This document shows positions 34,763 through 47,000 of a stretch of 64,000 bases of DNA, in pieces (within the stretch, counting starts at the first letter, position 1; each line of letters begins with the position of its first letter). Made by a program: the position numbers and the translations under genes. Source of the stretch: Atopsyche davidsoni (taxonomy: Eukaryota; Arthropoda; Insecta; Trichoptera; Hydrobiosidae); contig JAILWY010000018.1 in NCBI GenBank assembly GCA_022113835.1, forward strand, positions 13,679,501 to 13,743,500, in the 5' to 3' direction. Below the pieces are notes generated by a model, which was not told the origin of the DNA, did not search any database, and saw only the letters and a program-made list of their open reading frames with translations.

Positions 34763-36520
34763 ATGAGTTTCAACAGTAGTACTAGTTTGATAAATATACC
34801 TCAAAGTGATCAAGAACCTATTCAAATAGGTCATAATGTTTCACATGAATCTAATGGTCATATAAGTTACGAATACCAACAACAGTCTCATGTTCACCAC
34901 CTTCTTCAGTATACTCCTCAGCTCCATGGAATGAAACAATTTTCTAAACATTCTGGAGAAGCAACAACCAACTTTTATACACCCCATGTATCTATTATAG
35001 GAGATAAAGGTGCAGCCGATTACAGTAACTCAGACATTGGCATCAAACTCGATATGAAAACTAAAAATGATCATCAAACGCATTTTGAAAATTTCACGTG
35101 CAAAACAGATAGACATGAACATAATGATAATCTAATAAAGGAAGAAAATTCTACATTACCAAATCATTACATGAATCTTTTTATTGATGAGTTTTTAATA
35201 ACTCTTCTTGTTGATGGAACAAACTGGTATTTAGATAATTTTCCTAAAAATCGTAAAGATAGAATACCTTCTGTGACATCCGATGAAATAAGATGTGTAT
35301 TGGCAATATTGTACCTCAGTGGGTATGTTCACTTGCCTAGAGTAAGAATGTTCTGGGAGAGGGCACCAGATACATCTTTCCCTTTAGTGGTTAATGCAAT
35401 ACCAAGAGATAGATTTGAAACTATATTCACTAATCTACATGCAGCAGGTAGTTCTGTAAGTGATAAAAAAGATCCACTCTCTAGAATAAATACATTAGTT
35501 GTTAATTTGAGAGATAAATTCTTTCAATATGCTCCGAGTGAAGATACTCATAGTATTGATGAATTAAGTGTTCCTTATTACAAACAGGCAACTGGCCTGA
35601 GGCAGTTTACAAAAACTAAATCTATGAACTTATGGTGTGGATGTACAAGTTCTGGTTATTGTACCTGGTTTGATCAAATAGAAGAAATCCAAGCTGAATC
35701 TCCTGCGACAGATACTAATATGGCTGTTAATAAAATATTTACATACGCTGCTAAAATGTCCTCTTTCAAATTGGGAAAACCAAGTCTGATTTATGATAAT
35801 CTTTTTAACAGTATAAGACTTGTTGATGAGTTGCGACAACTGGAAATAGAACCGAGACCTGTTCCTAATAGAATATCCATGGCTATGAGTAAATCTCAAA
35901 AAAATACTACAATACTACACAAATCAAAAGAGCAATCAAAAGTTCACAACTCACCTATGGGAGGAATTGACAAACTTGATCAGAATATTAACTTATATGC
36001 GATTACAGTTATTGGAAAAAAATGGACATCACATTTCTTATTAGCTTATGTTTTAGATCTCGCTATCCAAAATGCATGGCAACTTTATCGTTTAAAGAAT
36101 AATTCAAATGCCTTAGATTTGCTGGGTTTTCGACGTAGTATTGTAACATATTATCTAACAAAATACGCTAAACCAGTAACATCCAAGGTAGCTGGAAATA
36201 TGAAAAGGTTTATCAATAGAGCTAAGAAGCAAGGTAACATTGTGGAAATACCAATTATGAAAACTCATAGCTATAGATATAAGGATATCAGGTATGATGG
36301 AATTGAGCACTATGTTATATCTCAGGATAAACAAACAAGGTGCTTTCATTGTAAAATGAAGACTATGACTCGCTGTCGCAAATGTGATGTTGGACTTCAC
36401 GTCAAGTGCTTTATTGAATATCACACTCGCAACATCATTGACAATGCTAAAACAAAATGTGATATTAGCAATAATCTAAATGAAACTTCCAAAAATTTAA
36501 TTGTATTAGAAAAAACTTAG
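34763..36520 (+). CDS. piggyBac transposase-derived protein, probably domesticated
   Basis: An intact single-exon frame of 585 residues. Residues 1-130 are polar and low-complexity (His/Gln/Asn-rich). A DDE_Tnp_1_7 (piggyBac) domain spans about 136-470 and a Cys/His cluster lies at 527-554. The three catalytic Asp positions appear to be kept: D266 in HSIDELSVPY, D345 in LIYDNLFNS and D403 in MGGIDKLDQN. The spacing between the last two is 58 residues, against about 101 in the moth piggyBac element, so the insertion between them is shortened. The FKGR-type motif after the first Asp is changed to YYKQ. The C-terminal C-x2-C...C-x2-C-x4-H-x2-C-x4-H is the cysteine-rich domain that binds terminal repeats in piggyBac. 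No terminal repeats or TTAA-bounded element are visible, so it appears to be a host gene; DNA or chromatin binding is inferred. Confidence 0.85.
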   Translation: MSFNSSTSLINIPQSDQEPIQIGHNVSHESNGHISYEYQQQSHVHHLLQYTPQLHGMKQFSKHSGEATTNFYTPHVSIIGDKGAADYSNSDIGIKLDMKTKNDHQTHFENFTCKTDRHEHNDNLIKEENSTLPNHYMNLFIDEFLITLLVDGTNWYLDNFPKNRKDRIPSVTSDEIRCVLAILYLSGYVHLPRVRMFWERAPDTSFPLVVNAIPRDRFETIFTNLHAAGSSVSDKKDPLSRINTLVVNLRDKFFQYAPSEDTHSIDELSVPYYKQATGLRQFTKTKSMNLWCGCTSSGYCTWFDQIEEIQAESPATDTNMAVNKIFTYAAKMSSFKLGKPSLIYDNLFNSIRLVDELRQLEIEPRPVPNRISMAMSKSQKNTTILHKSKEQSKVHNSPMGGIDKLDQNINLYAITVIGKKWTSHFLLAYVLDLAIQNAWQLYRLKNNSNALDLLGFRRSIVTYYLTKYAKPVTSKVAGNMKRFINRAKKQGNIVEIPIMKTHSYRYKDIRYDGIEHYVISQDKQTRCFHCKMKTMTRCRKCDVGLHVKCFIEYHTRNIIDNAKTKCDISNNLNETSKNLIVLEKT

Positions 36521-38015
36521 TAGGATTTAATTTTAGTGTATTCATCATTTACAAATATTGAATGTGTGTAATGTTACTGTAGTGGAATAATCTTGAAATA
36601 TAAACTATATATTTTGAAATATGTTCAATGTACAAAATATCTTTTAACTAGGCCAATGTCTTTTTTTAACCAGGAATGTGAATAAGACTGATTTTTAAAA
36701 TAATTTTTAGTCTTAAAGTGTGTATAAATGCATTTATTTATAAACATGTCATATAAAATATGTATATTTTAAACATTTTAGAAATAGTAATGAATTAAAA
36801 TAAAAAAATGTACAAGTCATCCAGCACAATTTTGATATTATCTTTTTAAAATTAAACAATTATATTTCAGACGTGTAAATTTACAAATGATAAACATATT
36901 TTTTTACATAGGCACACGCACATGACATTATCAGACTCTTAATAGTTTTATAGTATCATTTTAATAATAAAGCGTATAGCAACCTAAAATGTTTCTTCTA
37001 ATATAAAGTTTAAAAGATAGGAATTAAAAATCAATATTATACAGAGACCTAACATAGTAAAACTCTGTTGCTGTAATATAAAATCAAAAACTACAAATAA
37101 AAAAAATAGCCATAAGTTTGTTTCTAATACCCATTTAAGATTGAAAAAATGCAACTTATAATATTCTGAAATATAAACTGCATGGTTTACATTAAATTTC
37201 AGAATAATCAATCACTTTTTTCTACCTCTGATTTTAAAAGCATACTATTATTCTTGCATATTATATAATAGTTATAAGGTCTGTAATTTCTTGAATATAT
37301 AACAGAAAAAATATTTTTATGAAAGAAAGTAAAAAAGCTGTATTATTTTTAATATTTTCCCTAATAATATACTTAATCCTAATATTGCAACAACGATTGG
37401 TACTTAGCCTTACATTATATATATTATTTAATTCTTAATAAACATGTGTATATTTATGATAATAACAGTTTATTTATAATTTCAATACATACAACATGAC
37501 TAATATAATAGTATACATACTTATAATAAATCAACAATTAAATGACAAGCACATTTTCATACTAACTTGTGAAATGTGTTTTCACTATCATTTAATTGGT
37601 TTCATAAATTATTTTATATGAGCTAGAAAATATCTTAAATAATAAAAATAACTATATTTTTCAAGATATCTGAATGATAAAAATAAAGCAAGCTTGAATA
37701 AGCTATTTAAACATTACCGAAGCATTGAGCAATTTTTCAAACATTTGATTGTAAAAAGTATTTTATAACAAAATTTACTCTGAAAATAATTAGAAATTTC
37801 TTTTGACTCATATCCTAATAATAAGTAATTATTTTCAAATGAATTTTATTCACCATTTTGAATACTCCCTTGAAAAGATTATTTGGCCGGCTGTATTCTG
37901 TGATATAATTAGTGTTATGTGTTCATAAGCCATTCGTATAAAAAAATACATAAATTAACATAAAGCTTCTTTATAGCTAAAAATACACTAGATAAATAAA
38001 ATCACAAAGCACAGC
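36521..38015. other. convergent 3' regions of the piggyBac-derived gene and forked
   Basis: AT-rich 3' untranslated and intergenic DNA. On the minus strand AATAAA at 37850-37845 is a good poly(A) signal 166 bases after the forked stop. No gene seen. Confidence 0.5.
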
Positions 38016-38403
38016 CTAATCTAGTAGGTTCAACTTACTGTTAGTTTTCCTAAGTTGAGCTCTCCATGGAATAATCTGTATGTCATCGTCAGAGTCATCA
38101 TTCATATTGCCATTACTTTGTTTTCCATTAGTCATACCGTTAGCTTTTACGTCACCATTAGATTTGGACTCTCCGTTGTATTTAGTGTCACCATTGGTTT
38201 TGATCCCATTATGAGAATCATGATTCTCCTTGTCTCCATAAGAATGTCCGTTTCGTTCCTCGGTGTCTACAGCCAGATTGATATTGTCTATGGAAACTGC
38301 TCTCTGGTGCGTTGAGTACGGGGAGTGGTTGCGCCAACAGTTGTCCGTGTCGTGAAATCCATTTCTTTGCTCATCAGCAATGCGCGGGGTGTATATTGTA
38401 GAT
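38016..38403 (-). CDS. forked last exon
   Basis: Acceptor tcaatttcag, 129 codons after the split codon, TAG at 38018-38016. Contains a second Asn-Gly-rich stretch ([16 protein letters not shown]), an acidic part NDDSDDDIQ, and the terminal [20 protein letters not shown] consensus donor-like ACAgtaagt lies just before the stop, so read-through or splicing from there to another end is possible. Confidence 0.88.
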
Positions 38404-41058
38404 CTGAAATTGAGAAATTTATAGCTATTATTACTTAATTTTTTAATTATGCACGTTTCTATTTATTCATTATTTTTAGTTAAACTATGCTATGAATTTT
38501 TATTTGCTAGATTATTGTAGCAAAACCAGCTTAAGTTAACGGTTATCTATTTGTTATATATGTGTATTTATATAATGCAAACTTTTGTGATGCATAATGA
38601 CAAATTGCTGTTCATCGATATGTAGAAATATAGAAAATGATCATAATTTTTAATTATATTGTGATTTGCCAGGTGAGAGACTATTGGAATATGACTGTTA
38701 TAAATGTAGGTTTTAATTTTTTAAAATGAATTGTACTTTCATGTAGACATTGTTACAGGTGTCGGGGCCGGTGCCGGTGCCGGGAGCCGGTGCTCGCGGG
38801 ACGGCGGTACTCACTTGAGGCGGGTGTCGCTCTCCTCCTTCTTGGCGAGGAGTTGGCGCTTCCAGGCGGGGATGGCCTGCAGACGCCGCTGCTCGGCCTC
38901 GCGGGCCAGGCGCTGCTCCAGCTCGCGGCGGGCGCGCTCGGCCGCCTTCTTGGCCAGCATCTGCCGCTTCCACGCGGGGATGACGTTGCCCGTCGGGTCG
39001 CGCTCCGGTATCTGCTTGGTGCGGTACGACGGGTTTACACGTTTAATAAAGTTCTCGATAAATTGAGAGAGAGGTAACAAACAGTGCTAATATACTTCAA
39101 ACAAAACTATCAATTATTTACTTTACACCGGCTACTTTTCCCAACTATGAAATCCTAACTCTAATGTGGTTACGAAATGCATCGCTTGCTTAAATAATCA
39201 CAAAGCGGTCAGTGTAACGGGGATGCTCATTAAAAATTATAGTACAAATGCAGAATAATCTATCGTAGATATTTCTATTTCCGCGAAGAGCATCTCAGTT
39301 CTGTCCACTGAAGCGAGAGATCCCATTTCAGCCGAGTCGGTCGCGCTGCGCGCAAATTGTGAGATTATCTAAGTTTTTGCGTAAACAATATTACAGGGAG
39401 TGCACTACCTACTGAAGTTATCCTGTTTTGCGGCTTTAAATTCAAGAAAACTAGCTAATATGCTAGTAACACAATATCACTAGTATTGATAAGAGCATGG
39501 ATCGTGGAGCATACGATGGATTAGGCTAGTTTTTTTCCGTAGAACAATAATAATAATTATTAAATTAAAAACTTCAGGCTATTTTTTATGACTTACTATA
39601 GGTAATAGTATAAATGTTTTGCGAGATTTTGCAAGGTTTGCAATATTTGCATTGAAAAATACTTTTCGATAAAAATGATTTTTTAGACGAATCTTTAAAT
39701 TTTTATTAATATATAAACAAGTAAATTTTGTTTTAACACGTATGCAAGATAAGGATAGAAAGTTTCAGACTTTATCTGCACTTTATAAAAAGGCTAGATT
39801 AGAGTATTTCTCGCATGATATGAGTATATATAATATTTTGCGAGAGGCAGAGAGTGCGAAGGAGCGTGAAGTGCCGGCCACCGCCTTAGCTTTCGCTTTA
39901 TTCCATCCGGCATCACACGCAAATGTACTTCAGCAAATGTAAATAACCTCATTTCCTGGAGTAAAATGCATCTGGTAAGTATTTATAAAAATGTTCACAC
40001 ACTACGTAAAAACACTTCTTTGAAATGTGGCTTTGTCGTCTAATAAAATATTCAACGGATGTATTATGATTAAACTGCTCCAGGATGTGTAAAAATGTAA
40101 CTAAACATATTATGATAACACTTTGAAATCGACATTTTAAATTTCCGGCAATAACTTGCATCATTCGTAATCGACATGCACAAATTAATAAAGTGGTAAA
40201 ATGATTGGTCCATTTTCTTTCTAAGGAGTGCAAGAGCTCGCCGGTTTAATTCACGCACGTGCTAATTCCAAACTAAACTAATCGGACTTGAGTAGTTTTG
40301 AGTTGTTGAGTTGTTGCATTTTACGTATATCATTTAGCGATGCATATCAAATTATATATAATTTTTCAAATAACTTTTTAAATAAAAACAACAAACCCAC
40401 TCACCTTTTCTACGAAGTTATTCGCCGTAAACTGCTTTGTAAATTCAGAATAGACTTCTTTTTCCACCATGTTTTCCATTTTAGCTCTCTCGACCTTCAT
40501 CTTCTTGATTCCCGTGATGTCCTTTGACATCTTCAGTTCGGCAATCAAGTCTGTCTTCTGCGCCTGGAAAGGTTCCGTCGCCAAGCACTGCATGCTGACG
40601 CTTCTGACCGGAGCCGACAGCGTTTTGGAAGCCAGCATTTTATCCGTTCGGCGCAGGCGTACGCTGTTGAGGTCGCGAATGCTGATGGTGGACAGCGGCT
40701 GGTGTCTCTCCTCCTGGGGTCCCTGCGGCGGCGGCGGCGGCGGGGGCGGGGGGAAGCCCCCGGGGCCCTCGCTGGCGCACCGCTCGGGCTGGGCGACCAC
40801 CATGTAGTTGTCTTCCACGTCCGACGAGTGCTTGGAAGAGGCGGCCGAGGAGCGGCGGTCGCCGATGCTGCGAAGGTACTCGGATGGCTTGATGAGCCTG
40901 TTGCAGTCTCCGCTAGCCGGGAAGCTCGGGGGCACGAAAGGCAGCACCAGCTGCTTGTTCACGAGGTTGGGAGTGCCAACGCGCGCGCGCTCTGTGCAAG
41001 TGTTCTCTGAAAGAAACACAACAAAACCATTAGTGATGAACTAAAAAATATTTAAAAA

Positions 41059-41094
<36 letters not shown>

Positions 41095-44000
41095 ATTTCT
41101 TGAAAATAAATATTATTTATGTTTGGCGAGTTAGGCCGGGACGAGTCGTGTGTAGTGTCTAAAGAACTAAGCTACTAGGATACTGAGGCAATCCAAAACT
41201 AACGCTCCCTCGCATTAGGAAGGCGTATAGAAGACTAATATCGCAAATATTATATCTAATTAAAAAATATATTGTGTTTGTTCAGTATGTAGCATTTTCC
41301 GTAAAAGAATTTTAAGTATTGTGCGTTTATCCAAGCGTCAAATGCCTCGGAACAAAGCACGCATGCAAGACACGACAACACTTAAGCATCTCAGCTGTAA
41401 CATTTTCTTCATATTTCTACGATCCACTTGGATTCTTATTAAAACTGTAAAAAGTAAATACGTCTACACAACCCAGTGCTCTCAATGTAAAATTAGGCAC
41501 GGTATCTGGATTCTAGATGTCTCGCTAATCCTTACAGTTGGTTATGCAGTGTTAAATAATATATATGGGTAATTCAAATAATTGTTGCTCGAGGCTAATC
41601 TGTAAAAATTAAATAACTCAAAAATATTTTTAAAAAATCTAAAAATGAATGCAAATTGTCAACTGTTGCAAATCTGGTAGGTTGGTTTTAAAAAATACGT
41701 CTATTAATTCTAAAAAAGGGGGGCTTAGAAAAATACATGAATATACCTTTCTTTAAACCGCTTAGTAAACATCAAAAGTACAAATCGTAAAGGCATTTCA
41801 TTTGTTTTAAATAAAACAAGCACACTCAAAAAAATATACATTTGTACTTTTTACGATTCATTGAGATTTTTTTATACTGTTCAATTAATACTTTTACTGA
41901 AAATTTATATATTTTTTTCTTTATAAATTAAATCTATACACGCATGAAAAAAACTGCGTACGCAAATTATGATTTTTGTTGATTTATTTGGTTTTTTTAT
42001 AAATCTTAAGTTTTTAGGAAAATTCTTAAAACAAAATATTTATAAACTTTATCGATTATAATTAATATTATTTATGAAAGTTTATTTTCCAATTTATGCA
42101 AGACGTAAACAATATTGAAAAAAATAAACTAACCATCTATTAATTCGAAAGCAAGTCAAAATGAAAATTAAACGGATTAATTTAAATTTAATAGAACCGA
42201 TAAAATCTTCACGTATGATTCTGAATGTGAATTTCATTGCAAATAAAAATTGTTACTTTCTAATCAGTAATGACATGTTAACACAAAAATGTACAAAAGA
42301 ATGACCCAAATACATTATAGTTTCCAAAATATATCGGCTGACGCATTCGCTCTACAAAATGGTATTCTTCAATAGCACGCTTGATCTAAATCGGACACAC
42401 GTGATTTCCATTGACATGGATATTGTACATTTATTAAATCCAGCAGATAAAACACATATTTACATGCTCAAAATAAAACTAATAGTCACACGTTTGCCGA
42501 ATTTAAACTTTAAATTAAAACTACAAACGAAAAAATATTACTCGTGCTTCATATCAGTGGTCACGAACGAAATTGTTAATTACAAAATATAGTTTTATAT
42601 ATATATTGTACTCGCGTTAATTGTAAATCTAAGCGATACCACTGGAGATCTCAAGAGCACACTTCGAGGGTAAAGAAATTGAGCACAAACAAACTTTTAC
42701 GAGCATCGTCATTGCATTTGAAAACTACTCATCACAAATAACTATGCATGATCTCTTATTAGAAAATATTTATTTAGAATGAAAAATTAAAAAGGTTTTC
42801 ACAAAATTCAACTCAAATGTTTTAAATACTTACATAGTATCCTTTAAAATTGTCCACGCATCACATTAACCAAACATCAAACTGCACCAAATGATAATTA
42901 CTTATATCACCTTGTAAAAGCAATAAAATTTGACACGAACAACACGAGCCACAGAATCTTTCGGTATTCACGGAACACGGTAAAAAAAAAACTTGGCGCT
43001 TTCGTTATAAAAGAATATGCATATGCTCTCGAGCGAAAAGCTCGCAGGGGTGATGCTCGACGTGGAAGGTGTGGAAGGTGTGGAAGGAGTGGAAGGTGTG
43101 GCACCTCCCGGAGCCGCTGATGCCCGCAAACTGAGGAGAGCCGCGGAGCCTCTCGAGAGAGCTCGGCGGGGCGGGGGAGGGGCACGCGTTCCGGCTCTGC
43201 TTTTCGAGCATTTCCCGCACCTCGGACGTTTTCACTGCTCCACACTTCAGAATCGATGCAAATTAAGCCCACACAAGTTCTATCGGTATATATTTGTGGG
43301 TTATATAACGAGTGATATGATTTCGATGCACTTCAATGCTTCAATTTCCATACGGAAGAATTCGAGCGTAAACTTACACGTGGGTAATATAACTAGTCTT
43401 ACGGTTTTACATTTTTTTTTTAACACATATTTTTCCTTACACGACCTCAATAACGAAATCCATGTCCGTCCACACCTTGGCAGCCCCACAGCCTGCGCGC
43501 AGGATCAGGGGATAGTCTTGAAATTTTTTTTTTTTTTAATGTTTTGTTTGTCTCGTAGTCATCGCACATATTGTAAATACAAATTATGATATTTATTGAA
43601 CACGCTTAAGTTAAAGCTTTAAAAATAATCTTGTCGTCTGGGGTATGACATGTGCAGTTTTACTCCAGAAAACTCTTATACCGGGTCTAATTTTTAATAT
43701 TACATATAAATTTCGCAACACGCAACTGCTCGTGTATATAGACGTAATCGTAAAATGCACAGCTCTATAACTGTAGACCCCAAATACGAGCGAAACGAAT
43801 AGTTAGCGACAGCGATTAGTCTCGCTGTTATGGCGAAAAACTGAACTATTATGAATGTGTGGTCTGTGGAGTCAGCTCGCCGAGAAATGAACCACATGCT
43901 CCCCGGCGCGGAAACGGAGATCAGTTCTGGCCATAGTCTCCCGCTCACGCTCCACCATGACATCCTGCACCATAGAAAGTTCCAGGAACAGCGAAGCCCA

Positions 44001-47000
44001 CTGCGCACTATTCCGGTGCCACCAAAAAACCTGGCATCAAAATCAATTAAATCGACTTGATTGCATTCATACGGGCAGCTTTGTATTTTGTATGCACATT
44101 TTAAAAAATAAAACAAATTGAATTATTGCTTTATTAATAAGTGCAAATTATCTTAGAATGAATTAAAACATGAAATTTTTAATATTCTTATATCGGATTG
44201 AAATTCATGTAATTACAGTCAGTCAACTTTCAGTCGAAATTAGAATAACTGATACAGATTAAAATTAACTAACTGATATACATTTTAAAAAAACTATTAA
44301 AATAAATATTTAAAACTCATGATGAGAATATTTAATGTATAAAATTTTACGCCTTTTCATAGAACCCTTTGGATTATTTTGTTTGCCTGGGTAGGCTTAC
44401 ATATTAAAAAAGGCAGATGCAAAATTTTACTACTTTTCTACTGCTAGCATTTTACGTCTTTTGAAAATAATTTCAGATCGCATATTTATCTAATATTTAC
44501 TAAAAATTTTATTGACCCCGATCGTTAGAATGATAAATTTTTACTTGACGACAAAATAAGCACCTACATATAATTAAAAGCAATAATGAAATGTCGGAAA
44601 ATTAAAATTATTCATATAAAATTAAATGTATAAAAATTATATTGTATTTTTTAATGAAATATATTTGAAACAATAATTTAATCAATCGATTCGCAAAGCT
44701 TTAGCTTATAATTGCAAAAATAAATGATTTGATTAAAGTGAAACTCTACTGGAAACTATAAAAAGAAAATACTATCTCAATATGTTTGTACTGATGTACT
44801 AGATAGAAAAACTAATTAAATGTATGTTTTTAATTAACGAATTAGTGAAGCTAGTGGTATGGAATATTAGTTTTTTTATATCTCGCTATTTTATGTATAA
44901 TTCGCGTGCAATAACCATTAAATGGTTGAGCACGTCGCTCCACAAATCCACTGCAAGATTTATCTCCCAGTGCTTTCAGTCAGTGCAAGATATCTTTTTG
45001 CATTTTTAATTTTATACATCAAGTGCTGTTAGTTTTTTTTAAGTTTAGTTTTTTATGAATTATCACGTCAATAATAAATTAACTTTGGTGTGTTGCGATA
45101 GACATAAAGACAAGTCCCTTAAGGGTGTTTTCAAAAAGCTAATGAGTCAAGATTAGGCGAAACAGTCCAACAACATTGATGATGCTTTCAAAACATTATG
45201 TATATTTTTATTACGTCACCTGATATTAGTTAGCGAAGCCATGAAGATTTTGATAGTTTAGATTGGCTGTAGTTTATTTTTATACATAGTTTAGTTTACA
45301 TCTCAAAAATGCACTATTCTCAATAAATCAGAAAGTGTTCAAAAATCATATGATTTGACGTTTTTATCGGTATATATTGCTGATATTTTAAAATAGGATG
45401 TATATTGTTGTTTTTATTAAATTCAGTAGCGTGAAGGTAAGATAAGTCTCAAAGGTGGTAAATCCCGATCGATAGCGATGAAATGATTTAAAACAGCCAC
45501 AAGTCTCGCTTCACTGAATCCAATTAGAAGTAGGAAATAAAGGTGTATTTATGTTACTTGTAAAATATAAGCGTTGGCAAAGTACCGCAGGCTCGTGCCG
45601 TACCATATGATTGTTACCGCACGGCATTATGTACAGTAGGTAAACCAGCACCATTAGCAACCGCAGAAGCACGAGATGTCTTTTGTGCTATTCCACATAC
45701 ACGTATGGTAAGCCAGTAACTGTAAGTTATTAGAATTCCGGAACTTAACGCAACATTTTATTAAACATAGCAGTTCATCAAAATTTAGCAGTTTAATAAA
45801 AACATCAATAATACTTTTTTTTATAAAACGCTGTGATTGAAATTTTCAAGCACATTATAAAACATGTACTCTAAGTAGATAAATGTTGAATTGTATTAAT
45901 GATGCAACGATTTATTTATTAAGTATAATTTATTTTTATTATAAGACTTTTAGTTCATATTATAATAAAAACGATCAAGTGATTCTAAAGATGGATGTAC
46001 TTTAGTTGTTTTATCTTTCCGTTCTGATGAAATGAACGGTAAAGTTCGTGTGACCAGTATTGCTACAGTGAATAATCCTTAATACTGTAAAACGCTTAAT
46101 AATTTGCAATATCACATATTCAGTTTATTATTTTCACACTGCTTTTAAATAAATATTTACTTAAAATATTCGATTACACTACCTTTCTTCAGCTTAGATT
46201 CTTACAACTACAGTATTTTAGACGTAGATATATTTAAGTGCTTTTATTTAAAAGGTGAAAACGCTTTTATATACTATACTCCTGCAAACACGTAATTGTG
46301 TGTATTGATCTCAACTATCTTTTTTTTATACGACTGAGATTATTAAAAGAGTATTTCACCTATGAATGTTCTTCGGTGAATACATTAAAGGTTTTCATTT
46401 GAGCTATTTAGATGCTCGCCATCTGCATTTCATGTCTTCTCATCGGAATCTCGCTGGTATAGCTTCCAGAAGCCAGTCAAAGTCACGGTAATAATTCATT
46501 ACTTCAGTCTGGTCTGCAGCAGGTAAACACTGCACCAGCAGTAGCCGTTCAGTCACCTTGCAGGAGAGATGAGGCCAAAAAAGTGTTTTATGTTCAGAAT
46601 ACATTGGTCTCAGTCTAGATGATGCGCTCGGCTAGCGGCGGCCGAGAGAGATCAGACCTACTTTTAAGTCTTATATCAAACGAAAGCTTTTACTAAATAG
46701 CTTCTGAATTTAACATATCGCAAAACAATACAACGATATTTCATGAAAATTATACAGCATGAATATATTAACTTTGACTGTTTTTTTAACTAATGAAAAG
46801 CTGAAAACTATAGTCTTTTTATTGAAACGAAATTGGTGCAAATAATATTTATTAAACAAATTTAATGTTGAAATTGAAGTTTGAATGTTTAAGAAAACTT
46901 GTCATAGAAAGTCTGTTTAATTAAATAGCTTATCGAAATTTGTTATTTTTTTAGCATCTAATATAAACTAGAATATTCAGTCAAAAGTTCAATAGTGTAT

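Noticed and set aside
34763..36520. Calling this an active piggyBac transposon
   Set aside because: No inverted terminal repeats or TTAA-bounded element found around it, and the core is shortened relative to active transposases.
39742..39942. 66-codon plus-strand frame in a forked intron
   Set aside because: No homology, no splice or promoter support beyond chance.
38731..41044. Long plus-strand frames across 38.7-41.0 kb
   Set aside because: They are antisense shadows of GC-rich forked exons, which have better splice sites and clear homology on the minus strand.
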